A stretch of 7,067 bases of DNA from Bacillota bacterium (lineage in GTDB: Bacteria; Bacillota; Bacilli; Alicyclobacillales; Alicyclobacillaceae): assembly GCA_021820805.1 (NCBI GenBank), contig JAKADF010000169.1:1-7067 (forward strand), read 5' to 3'. A program made the translations under genes and the position numbers. Below are positions 1 to 5,652 of the stretch, in pieces (the first letter of the stretch is position 1; each line of letters starts with the position of its first letter). Under the pieces are notes generated by a model. The model was given only the letters and a program-made list of their open reading frames with translations. It was not told where the DNA came from and ran no database searches.

Positions 1-2
1 AT

Positions 3-311
3 TTTCACACCGGATTTGAGTGGACAACACTCATCCATGCAGCAGGGCTGTACCCTACCTCAAGTACAATCTTCCTTAATTTCTATCCGTTTGACAGCAG
101 CATCATTGTGCAAGCGGTTTACATTGCCGGGTGGTCTGTTTTCTGCCTGTTATTTGAGCTTTTTTCATTATAATCAGGATATTTTTATTATCATGGGTGG
201 CGGCTTTGGTACTCCGCACTTTCCTACCCTATCCTGCTCTTTATTCTCGTATGGGACTTGAAATTCATTCGCAAATTAAATTCATCACCAGATAAACGGT
301 TTGCAAAATGA
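3..311 (+). pseudogene. Partial multi-pass membrane protein with an in-frame stop (C-terminal part)
   Basis: The third + strand frame is open from the left edge to TAA at 171-173, then continues open to TGA at 309-311. Both halves read like one membrane protein. The first half has hydrophobic, aromatic-rich segments such as IIVQAVYIAGWSVFCLLFEL. The second half has HGWRLWYSALSYPILLFILV followed by a basic tail (DLKFIRKL) and a polar C-terminus. No ATG, GTG or TTG suited to starting the second half alone is present, so one nonsense codon in a single gene is the best explanation. The start lies outside the window. The FE..F..GYF..HGW...YS pattern loosely recalls the small CBO0543-type integral membrane proteins of spore-formers, but I infer this from memory of the pattern and the family call is weak. 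Function unknown. A sequencing error at 171-173 would also explain it. Confidence 0.5.
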
Positions 312-337
312 CGATAGGCTGGCTCGCACGATTTAAG

Positions 338-778
338 CTACTTTTGCCACGCCATAAGCGTTGTATTCCAGAGAACCGTTTCTACTGTCCAAATAAGGTC
401 TTTCTCACAATCAACCAGGACCACGACCTCAGTCTTTGAACGTTTTTCTTTATTCTTGTACATCTTTAAAGTAACCACTTTTAATAGTGCACCAAATATG
501 GAGCCACTAACGAGTCCAATCATTCCCCAAATTACAGGGCCAAAGTGAAGTACGAATCCATAGATCGTCATTAAAGCACAGAAAAATGCACCCCATAAAG
601 CAATTCCGTCAAATAGCGATTTTCCATCCGAGTGGTGTATTGTATCGAAAAACGCTTCCTTATTTCTTTTTTCGAGTGGAATGGCAAAAATTTGTCCTTT
701 TTTGACGCCATGCTCTTGCAACTCTTCAAGAGCCATTTCTAACCGAATGGAGTGGTCAAATGTGGCGACCACGTGCAT
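338..778 (-). CDS. Small hypothetical membrane protein with a central transmembrane hairpin
   Basis: A 146-residue protein of unknown function. Residues 1-35 (MHVVATFDHS...) look like a soluble beta-alpha-beta unit. Residues about 56-77 and 81-103 are two hydrophobic helices, the second glycine-rich (GLVSGSIFGALLK), consistent with tight helix packing. The basic segment KMYKNKEKRSK at 105-115 should face the cytoplasm. The C-terminus from 116 (TEVVVLVDCEKD) again looks like beta-alpha. My inference is a split ferredoxin-like cytoplasmic domain with a transmembrane hairpin inserted, as seen in some small stress-type membrane proteins. The ATG is preceded by a moderate GGGAAGTGAG site. The gene starts 23 bp inside the end of the upstream membrane gene (stop at 756-758), so the two are translationally coupled and probably act together. 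It ends 27 bp from the convergent frame at the left edge, and no clear terminator lies between. No catalytic motif is visible. Confidence 0.75.
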   Translation of the reverse strand: MHVVATFDHSIRLEMALEELQEHGVKKGQIFAIPLEKRNKEAFFDTIHHSDGKSLFDGIALWGAFFCALMTIYGFVLHFGPVIWGMIGLVSGSIFGALLKVVTLKMYKNKEKRSKTEVVVLVDCEKDLIWTVETVLWNTTLMAWQK

Positions 779-1565
779 TTAGCTCACTTCCCAGTTTGAA
801 ATTAAATGAGGGTGGTTGGTAGTTCCGGATTAGAAAATTTGCCTGTTCCTTATCAAAAAGTGTGTTTCGATCATTTGCTATGTTGAAAGCGTTATATATT
901 GCAAACCCGAGGATCGATGGCAAAAATAATGTCCACTCGATGTTAAGTGCAGCGGTTGCCTGCACAAAGTGCCCGGTAAAAGAGTAGACAATGGCGTTAA
1001 GTATATGGGACTTATAGCAAATCAATATCCAGGATACAAGAATAAATACCGCAGAAGGGATTTTTCGGTTATAGATGTCACCAAGTCCCGGCATCATAAG
1101 AGACCATAATGCCGCTACCCATGGACTTCTTTTATCAATAAACTCAAGTTGGAACGCATTCATTTCAAAAACTTTTATCTGCGCGTTTTCACGATTTGCG
1201 AGATAGTACAATTCATTCAGGTGGACAGATAACTGGTAACTTCCCCAAAATGCGTATATAAACACGGGTCCGTAGAAAAGAATCCATTTCTCTTGTAAAG
1301 AATGGGTTGCAAGCGTAAAGCGACCTGTCAGAGTATACATGATCGCCATATTAAAGTTCGCTTGAACGTTCACAAACAACTCCCAAATAAATAAAATCCA
1401 CCCTAAGATGTACTGTCCGAGCATGATTTGTCCGAATCCTGGAAGGAAAAATGACCAACAGGCAATAATCCATGGGTTCGAGTAATGTAGTTGGTTGATC
1501 GACACCGCACCAACTGTTGCGATTGAACGTCTGATGTTCTGTTCCATTGTAAAAGGATTCATCAC
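756..1565 (-). CDS. Multi-pass membrane protein with an internal tandem duplication (function unknown)
   Basis: A 269-residue protein built of two homologous halves. Residues about 29-120 and 147-238 align end to end: SNPWIIACWSFFLPGFGQ matches RSPWVAALWSLMMPGLGD, IMYTLTGRFTLAT matches IVYSFTGHFVQAT, and KWILFYGPVFIYA matches EWTLFLPSILGFA. The offset is 117 residues. Each half has about three hydrophobic segments and a PGxG turn after the first, reminiscent of TM2-type hairpins, so about six membrane spans are expected with a soluble linker (121-146). The start is uncertain: GTG at 1565, ATG at 1562 and ATG at 1547 (residue 7) are all possible. The AAAGGTGAT sequence that would be the ribosome site overlaps the first two and lies rather far from the third. 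It heads a two-gene operon with the overlapping small membrane gene, divergent from the sulfur genes. I do not recognise a function. Confidence 0.8.
   Translation of the reverse strand: MMNPFTMEQNIRRSIATVGAVSINQLHYSNPWIIACWSFFLPGFGQIMLGQYILGWILFIWELFVNVQANFNMAIMYTLTGRFTLATHSLQEKWILFYGPVFIYAFWGSYQLSVHLNELYYLANRENAQIKVFEMNAFQLEFIDKRSPWVAALWSLMMPGLGDIYNRKIPSAVFILVSWILICYKSHILNAIVYSFTGHFVQATAALNIEWTLFLPSILGFAIYNAFNIANDRNTLFDKEQANFLIRNYQPPSFNFKLGSELNARGRHI
852..1127 (-). repeat. Second copy of intragenic protein-level duplication
   Basis: Encodes residues about 147-238 of the duplicated membrane protein, homologous to residues 29-120 encoded at 1206-1481. The similarity is clear in protein (PW, WS, PGxG, SFTG/TLTG, WxLF) but has diverged, so the duplication is old. 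Confidence 0.65.
1206..1481 (-). repeat. First copy of intragenic protein-level duplication
   Basis: Encodes residues about 29-120 of the membrane protein. It pairs with the copy at 852-1127 and keeps the PGFGQ motif, where the second copy has PGLGD. Confidence 0.65.
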
Positions 1566-1710
1566 CTTTTGAATCGTACTTACAAAATGGTCATCCTGGA
1601 AGTAAAATATACCTGTATTTGGAGAAATTAACTGTATTTAGTAATATATATTTTATTGTAATCCGATAAAGTGCAATAAGTCAGGTGTATATTTAGCTCA
1701 TTCAGACTAT

Positions 1711-1731
1711 ATACTATACCCCGTACCGTAC
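1711..1731 (+). promoter_or_regulatory. Predicted CstR operator upstream of the CoA-disulfide reductase gene
   Basis: The 12-base core ATACTATACCCC is followed by 5 bases and GTAC. The same core and spacing occur at 3506-3526 and, inverted, at 5608-5628, each upstream of a thiol/sulfur transcription unit. A TATACT that could serve as a -10 overlaps the left edge (1710-1715), as in the better promoter at 3482-3510, but I see no good -35 here. A TATAAT also lies at 1735-1740, again without a matching -35. CsoR/CstR repressors are known to bind C/G-rich dyads flanked by A/T such as TACC..GGTA. That this site is bound by the local CstR is inferred from recurrence and context. Confidence 0.7.
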
Positions 1732-1739
1732 ATATATAA

Positions 1740-1759
1740 TTTAAGCAAGGTAGCTTAAA
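1740..1759 (+). promoter_or_regulatory. Perfect inverted repeat in the leader of the CoA-disulfide reductase gene
   Basis: TTTAAGC (1740-1746) and GCTTAAA (1753-1759) form a 7-bp perfect stem with a 6-base loop, between the operator and the ribosome binding site. No T-run follows, so it is not a terminator. It could be an mRNA-stabilising hairpin or a second protein site. The role is unknown and it may be chance in an A/T-rich leader. Confidence 0.35.
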
Positions 1760-1799
1760 ACCTAAGCATTTTAAATTACATTACTTTGGAGGAATGAAA

Positions 1800-3467
1800 A
1801 TGGGCCCACAGAGTACAACGAATAAGATTCTCATCATTGGGGGAGTGGCGCTTGGAGCCGGTGTTGCTGCCAAGGTGAGAAGAATGAGTGAGCAAGCAGA
1901 AATTGTCATGATAGAAAAAGGCCCCTATGTGTCATTTGCAAACTGTGGACTCCCGTATTACCTTGGGGGCGTCATAAAGGATCGAAATCGGCTTTTACTA
2001 CATACACCGAAATCGTTGAAAGACCGTTTCAACATCGACGTGAGAACTCGCCATGAAGCTCTTTCAATTGATCGTCAAAAAAAGACTGTGACCATTCTGG
2101 ATATAGAAACCAATAAAGAATACGAAGAAAGCTATGACAAGCTGGTTTTAGCCATGGGGGCAAAACCGATTTCGCCAAACATCCCAGGCAAAGATTTAAA
2201 CGGCATTTTTCATGTTCGGAGTGTGCCGGATGTAGATGAAATCAAGGAATGGATCGAAAATGCCAGGGTGAATCATGTTGGTGTGATCGGTGGAGGATTC
2301 ATTGGCATTGAGGTCGTCGAGAACTTGGTGGCCTTAGGAATCCGAGTTACCTTGATCGAAAAGGCTCCGCAAATCTTGCCTCCGTTTGATAAGGAGATGA
2401 CTTCACCCGTTTTACATGAACTTGAGCGATTAGGTGTTCGGGTACTCCTAAATGACGGAATTGTAGAGTTTACGGGAGAAGATAAAGTAAAAGCTGTCAA
2501 ACTTGAAAGTGGAGAAACGGTTAAAGCAGATATGTTCGTAATGAACCTTGGCGTTCGCCCAGACAACGGGATTGCTAAAGCAGCAGGGCTTTCACTTGGC
2601 GTTGCTGGTGCATTACAAGTTAATGAATCCCTACAAACAAGCGACCCTGACATCTATGGCGGAGGAGACCTTGCAGAAATTAGGCATAGAGTGGACGGGA
2701 AAAAGCGCTGGATTGCACTTGCTGGTGCGCCGAACAAGCAGGGGAGAGTCATTGCAGAAAATCTGTTTGGAAAGAATATCTCGTTTACACTCGTTCAAGG
2801 AACGTCGATTGTTCGGTTTGGAAAAGTTGTGATTGCGATGACGGGGCTTTCTGAAAAAGAACTTAAAAAAACAGATATAGAGTTTTTTGTTTCTTACAAT
2901 ACAGCTGGTCATCACGCAGGATATTATCCTGGAGCAGAAGATATGACAATCAAATTAATGGTTGAAAAATCTTCTGGGAAACTCCTTGGCGCAGAAATCG
3001 TTGGCGGCGAGGGTGTTGATAAACGAATTGACGTTCTGGCATCATCGATAGCGGCTAATATGACTGTGGAAGATTTAACAAATCTTGATCTAGCATATGC
3101 ACCGCCATTTTCTTCGGCCAAGGATCCGGTGATTATGGCTGGAATGGCTGCAGACAATATCTATTCAGGTAGGGTTAAGGCGGTTTACCACAAAGATGAA
3201 CTCGGGTCTAAAAACGTAAGGCTTCTCGACGTAAGACGTGATGATGAAGTTGAAAAAGGCATGTTACCCGGTGCTTTGCATATCCCGCTAGATGAGCTAA
3301 GGGATCGTGCAAAAGAGCTAAACCCCGATATGCACTGGGTTGTATATTGCCGCAGCGGGCAAAGAAGTTATTTTGCTACATGCATACTCAAAGGATTGGA
3401 ATTCGAGCATGTGTACAATCTGAATGGCGGGTACATCGTTCAACAGTTAAAAGAAGAAGTGAACTAA
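1800..3467 (+). CDS. cdr: CoA-disulfide / persulfide reductase with C-terminal rhodanese domain (CoADR-RHD)
   Basis: FAD- and NAD(P)H-dependent cytoplasmic flavoprotein of the CoADR-RHD class, which reduces CoA disulfide and CoA persulfide/polysulfide. Start: ATG at 1800 (555 residues) is preferred over ATG at 1794, because GGAGG at 1788-1792 is 7 bases from the former and 1 base from the latter. Numbering from 1800, an N-terminal FAD motif GGVALGAGVAA sits at 14-24. The single active-site cysteine is C49 in SFANCGLPYY, typical of CoADR rather than a CxxxxC disulfide reductase. The NAD(P)H motif is GGGFIG at 164-169, a second FAD motif is GGGD at 287-290, and the dimerisation-domain signature YAPPFSSAKDP is at 433-443. 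A rhodanese domain (about 460-553) has loop CRSGQR with C517. Related enzymes include Bacillus anthracis CoADR-RHD and the persulfide reductase Npsr of Shewanella. It is alone in its transcription unit, behind a predicted CstR operator. Physiological substrate (CoA persulfide versus CoA disulfide) is inferred. Confidence 0.93.
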   Translation: MGPQSTTNKILIIGGVALGAGVAAKVRRMSEQAEIVMIEKGPYVSFANCGLPYYLGGVIKDRNRLLLHTPKSLKDRFNIDVRTRHEALSIDRQKKTVTILDIETNKEYEESYDKLVLAMGAKPISPNIPGKDLNGIFHVRSVPDVDEIKEWIENARVNHVGVIGGGFIGIEVVENLVALGIRVTLIEKAPQILPPFDKEMTSPVLHELERLGVRVLLNDGIVEFTGEDKVKAVKLESGETVKADMFVMNLGVRPDNGIAKAAGLSLGVAGALQVNESLQTSDPDIYGGGDLAEIRHRVDGKKRWIALAGAPNKQGRVIAENLFGKNISFTLVQGTSIVRFGKVVIAMTGLSEKELKKTDIEFFVSYNTAGHHAGYYPGAEDMTIKLMVEKSSGKLLGAEIVGGEGVDKRIDVLASSIAANMTVEDLTNLDLAYAPPFSSAKDPVIMAGMAADNIYSGRVKAVYHKDELGSKNVRLLDVRRDDEVEKGMLPGALHIPLDELRDRAKELNPDMHWVVYCRSGQRSYFATCILKGLEFEHVYNLNGGYIVQQLKEEVN

Positions 3468-3481
3468 ATTTAAATACGATC

Positions 3482-3510
3482 TTGACGGTAGTTTATTTTG
3501 CTTATATACT
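3482..3510 (+). promoter_or_regulatory. Sigma-A-type promoter of the rhodanese/persulfide dioxygenase unit
   Basis: TTGACG (3482-3487, 5/6 to consensus), a 17-base spacer, then TATACT (3505-3510, 5/6). It lies 15 bases after the stop of the reductase gene and about 54 bases before the next ATG. The predicted CstR operator begins inside the -10 box, so a bound repressor would block RNA polymerase directly. This is the best promoter in the window. Confidence 0.75.
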
Positions 3511-3526
3511 ATACCCCGTTAGGTAT
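3506..3526 (+). promoter_or_regulatory. Predicted CstR operator overlapping the -10 of unit 2
   Basis: The core ATACTATACCCC (3506-3517) is followed by GTTAG and GTAT. This copy also has the clearest dyad: TATACC (3510-3515) and GGTATA (3522-3527), 6 bases apart. It overlaps the -10 and the expected transcription start of the 3482 promoter. Binding by CstR is inferred. Confidence 0.75.
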
Positions 3527-3563
3527 ATAAAATAAAAAATAATAACAAGCAGGAGTTGAGATC

Positions 3564-3869
3564 ATGGCAATCATGAACATATTGCCTTTCGATGTAGAGC
3601 AGAGGTTAAAAGACGGTGAAAAACTACAAATTATAGATGTTCGTGAACCAAGTGAAGTTGCTACGGGTAAAATTCCTTCGGCGATGAACATTCGTTTGTC
3701 AGAAATCCCTGAACGAATTTCGGAAATTGATCCAAACCAAGAAGCAATTATTGTCTGCCGAAGTGGAGCGCGAAGCGCGAGTGCCTGTGAGTATTTGATG
3801 AATCGGGGGTATCTCAAAGTGAAAAACCTCATGGGTGGAATGTTGGCTTGGGATGGAGATATTCAATAA
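3564..3869 (+). CDS. Single-domain rhodanese sulfurtransferase
   Basis: A 101-residue cytoplasmic single-domain rhodanese, full length for this type. It has the IIDVREPSE motif (residues 23-31) and a six-residue active loop CRSGAR with catalytic C65, followed by the typical GGMLAWDGD near the C-terminus. C65 should carry a persulfide and pass sulfane sulfur between a donor (thiosulfate, polysulfide, low-molecular-weight persulfide) and a thiol acceptor. The start ATG has AGGAG at 3551-3555 with an 8-base spacer. It is the first gene of unit 2 and sits 27 bases before the rhodanese-MBL fusion, so it may feed or receive sulfur from that enzyme; that partnership is inference. It resembles the stand-alone rhodaneses (GlpE/PspE-like) in Firmicute sulfur islands. 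The exact donor cannot be read from sequence. Confidence 0.9.
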   Translation: MAIMNILPFDVEQRLKDGEKLQIIDVREPSEVATGKIPSAMNIRLSEIPERISEIDPNQEAIIVCRSGARSASACEYLMNRGYLKVKNLMGGMLAWDGDIQ

Positions 3870-3896
3870 TAAATCAATTCGAAGGGGGAGGAATTA

Positions 3897-5045
3897 ATGA
3901 CAGAAGCAACAAAACTCATCAGTAAAACATCTGCTGAACTATTTGATGAAATTCGTAAAGAAGAACCACTGTTTATTTTGGACGTTCGAAACGAAGAAGA
4001 CTTTGCAGACTGGAAGATTGAAGGCAAAAAGGTAACAACGATTAACATTCCCTACTTTGATTTGATTGACAGTGTGGATGTTGCACTGGATAAACTCCCA
4101 TCAGGCGATACACCTGTGCTCGTGGTTTGTGCAAAGGAAGGTTCGTCGCGCTATGTTGTGGAACAGCTTGATGTAGTAGGGCGAAAAAATGTGTCATACC
4201 TCGAAGGCGGTATGAAAGCCTGGAGTGAATACTTGGAGCCAATCAAAATTGGAGACCTTTCATCCGGCGGTGCAATTTATCAGTTTGTCCGTATTGGTAA
4301 AGGATGTTTGTCTTACATGATTGCATCTGGCGGGGAAGCAGCAGTTGTTGATTCAGCAAGGATGATAGACGTATATGGGCACTTTGCGAAAGAGCACGGG
4401 CTTAAAATCAAGCATACGATTGATACTCATCTACACGCTGACCATATTTCAGGCGGCCGCCACCTGGCTAAAAAAACGGATGCTACCTATTGGCTCCCGG
4501 CGAAAGATGCAACAGAGGCACAGTATGAATATGAGCCTTTAAAGGATGGAAAAGAAATTTCAATTGGAACGACGAAAGTACGAATTCTGCCGATTTACTC
4601 ACCAGGTCACACGATTGGCAGTACATCACTAATTATAGATGACAAGTACCTGTTGTCTGGTGACATTTTGTTTGTGAAATCAATTGGCCGCCCAGACTTG
4701 GCAGGGAAAGCAGGAGACTGGGCAGGAGATTTGCGTAATACCTTGTACAATGTATATCAGGAACTTTCATCAAATCTGGTTTTATTACCGGCGCACTTTG
4801 CGGATTATGATGAGTTGAAGTCCGATGGCAGCGTTTCGGCTCGCCTTGGAACCTTGTACGAAAAGAACGCAGGGCTTCTAGTCGATGACGAATCTGAATT
4901 CCGGAAGCTTGTGACTGAGAACTTGCCTCCTCTGCCTCATTCGTATCAGGAGATTCGCCTTACAAATATGGGCAAATTGAATCCGGATGAAGAAAAGCAA
5001 CGTGAGATGGAAATTGGACCAAATCGCTGCGCTGTTCATGGATAA
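3897..5045 (+). CDS. Rhodanese-MBL fusion, persulfide dioxygenase-like (ETHE1/CstB-type)
   Basis: A 382-residue cytoplasmic fusion. The N-terminal rhodanese domain (about 5-115) has [11 protein letters not shown] at 26-36 and an active loop CAKEGSSR with C78; the loop is longer than the usual CxxGxR. The metallo-beta-lactamase domain (about 120-330) has THLHADH (H178, H180, D182, H183), PGHT (H238), SGD (D256) and PAH (H300). By analogy with human ETHE1 (two His and one Asp bind one Fe), H178, H238 and D256 would be the iron ligands of a persulfide dioxygenase giving sulfite. The SIGRPDL segment (262-268) matches the ETHE1 GRTDF region. Staphylococcal CstB has the MBL domain first and rhodanese after; here the order is reversed, as in many Bacillales relatives. 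The start ATG has GGAGG 5 bases upstream. Iron use and the persulfide substrate (CoA, bacillithiol or cysteine) are inferred. Another MBL hydrolase activity is possible but less likely in this context. Confidence 0.88.
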   Translation: MTEATKLISKTSAELFDEIRKEEPLFILDVRNEEDFADWKIEGKKVTTINIPYFDLIDSVDVALDKLPSGDTPVLVVCAKEGSSRYVVEQLDVVGRKNVSYLEGGMKAWSEYLEPIKIGDLSSGGAIYQFVRIGKGCLSYMIASGGEAAVVDSARMIDVYGHFAKEHGLKIKHTIDTHLHADHISGGRHLAKKTDATYWLPAKDATEAQYEYEPLKDGKEISIGTTKVRILPIYSPGHTIGSTSLIIDDKYLLSGDILFVKSIGRPDLAGKAGDWAGDLRNTLYNVYQELSSNLVLLPAHFADYDELKSDGSVSARLGTLYEKNAGLLVDDESEFRKLVTENLPPLPHSYQEIRLTNMGKLNPDEEKQREMEIGPNRCAVHG

Positions 5046-5072
5046 TCTTTGAATGTTATAGGAGGGGATGGA

Positions 5073-5180
5073 ATGAGAAGGTTCTGGAAATCCCTCTGAC
5101 CATCAAACAAAATCATGCTCCTGGCAGGGGTCGTGTATTTACTGTTTGTTGCGAGTAGCTTTGTTGTTCATCATGTATAG
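5073..5180 (+). pseudogene. Tiny membrane-peptide ORF interrupted by TGA at codon 9
   Basis: ATG at 5073 follows a perfect AGGAGG (5060-5065) with a 7-base spacer. It reads MRRFWKSL and then TGA at 5097-5099. The same frame continues for 26 sense codons to TAG at 5178-5180, beginning PSNKIMLLAGVVYLLFVA and forming one transmembrane helix with a His-His-Val end. A basic N-terminus followed by a hydrophobic helix is exactly what a 35-codon single-pass membrane protein would look like, so the TGA looks like a recent nonsense change. Alternatives are an 8-codon leader peptide, an independent start at ATG 5115 (no ribosome site seen), or a sequencing error. It lies in unit 2 between the dioxygenase-like gene and the anchored rhodanese, 3 bases before the latter's TTG. 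Function unknown. Confidence 0.5.
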
Positions 5181-5183
5181 GGA

Positions 5184-5579
5184 TTGGAGGTGATTAGAAC
5201 GCATTGGTACACATACGTCATTGTGATTTTAGCAATTGCTTTTTTGATATATCGCATGATGCCAGCAAAGGGTGTGAAGTCAATTTCACCAGCAGGTTTA
5301 AAGGAATTACTCTCAGACAAGAAAGCAAACGCTCAGTTTATTGATGTGCGTCAACCCAGTGAATTTAAGTCTGGGCATGTTAATGGATTCAAGAATATAC
5401 CTCTCGGTCAAATCAAAAACCGTATTGGAGAAATGGATAAAGACCGGACGATTGTTGTGATGTGCCATAGTGGCGCTCGGAGTATGCAGGCGTCAAAAAT
5501 ACTCTCGAAAAACGGTTTTACAGATATACTGAATTTAGCTGGTGGCATTATGAAGTGGAATGCAAATCAGACAAAATAA
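5184..5579 (+). CDS. Membrane-anchored rhodanese sulfurtransferase
   Basis: Up to 131 residues. A hydrophobic N-terminal anchor (about 10-24, YVIVILAIAFLIY) is followed by RMMPAKG and a rhodanese domain (about 32-128). That domain has FIDVRQPSEF (52-61) and loop CHSGAR with catalytic C94, then LAGGIMKW. By the positive-inside rule the domain should be cytoplasmic, so it may take sulfane sulfur produced at the membrane. It resembles the YqhL-type anchored rhodaneses of Bacillus. The start is unusual. TTG at 5184 has no good upstream site, while a perfect GGAGGTGAT begins at 5186, inside the TTG frame. In-frame codons at the right distance behind it are ACG (5199) and not ATG; the next GTG (5223) would cut the anchor. 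The gene may start at TTG through coupling, or may have lost its ATG. It is the last gene of unit 2. Confidence 0.82.
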   Translation: MEVIRTHWYTYVIVILAIAFLIYRMMPAKGVKSISPAGLKELLSDKKANAQFIDVRQPSEFKSGHVNGFKNIPLGQIKNRIGEMDKDRTIVVMCHSGARSMQASKILSKNGFTDILNLAGGIMKWNANQTK

Positions 5580-5588
5580 TTTTTAATA

Positions 5589-5616
5589 CTTTCGTATGCA
5601 GATTTTGATACGAAAG
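5589..5616 (+). promoter_or_regulatory. Perfect 9-bp inverted repeat overlapping the cstR control region
   Basis: CTTTCGTAT (5589-5597) and ATACGAAAG (5608-5616) form a perfect 9-bp stem with a 10-base loop, 10 bases after the anchored rhodanese stop. The right arm makes up half of the predicted CstR operator (5608-5628). No T-run follows, G5 and TATAG come instead, so it is not a standard terminator. It may mark the 3' end of unit 2 or be part of the operator. Function inferred only from position. Confidence 0.45.
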
Positions 5617-5628
5617 GGGGTATAGTAT
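5608..5628 (-). promoter_or_regulatory. Predicted CstR operator (autoregulatory) in front of cstR
   Basis: On the minus strand it reads ATACTATACCCC, CTTTC, GTAT, the same layout as the sites at 1711 and 3506 but in opposite orientation to the genes. TTGATA at 5605-5610 and TATAGT (5621-5626) or TATAGA (5626-5631, 15-base spacer) are possible promoter boxes, so the site would cover the promoter of the repressor's own unit. Spacing is not ideal and the promoter assignment is tentative. Confidence 0.68.
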
Positions 5629-5652
5629 AGACAACGATAGGAGGAATGTCCC

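Noticed and set aside
16..261. An 81-codon + strand frame at the left edge starting MSGQHSS
   Set aside because: It overlaps the frame-3 membrane sequence, has no ribosome site and an unstructured, unfamiliar composition. The frame-3 reading looks far more protein-like.
1735..1740. TATAAT as the main -10 of the reductase gene
   Set aside because: The box is perfect, but the position 17 bases upstream (TACTAT) is not a -35 and the leader is A/T-rich. It remains only a possibility.
2273..3157. Open frames on the minus strand and in the second + frame inside the reductase gene
   Set aside because: They are antisense or offset to a well-supported 555-residue enzyme, lack ribosome sites and have Ser/Thr/Arg-rich shadow composition.
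5097..5099. TGA as a selenocysteine or Trp codon
   Set aside because: No selenocysteine-type hairpin is evident just downstream, TGA is a stop in these bacteria, and a simple nonsense change explains the data.
5589..5616. An intrinsic terminator after the anchored rhodanese
   Set aside because: The stem is A/T-rich and is followed by GGGGTATAG, not a T-run, on the + strand, and no clean T-run follows on the minus strand.
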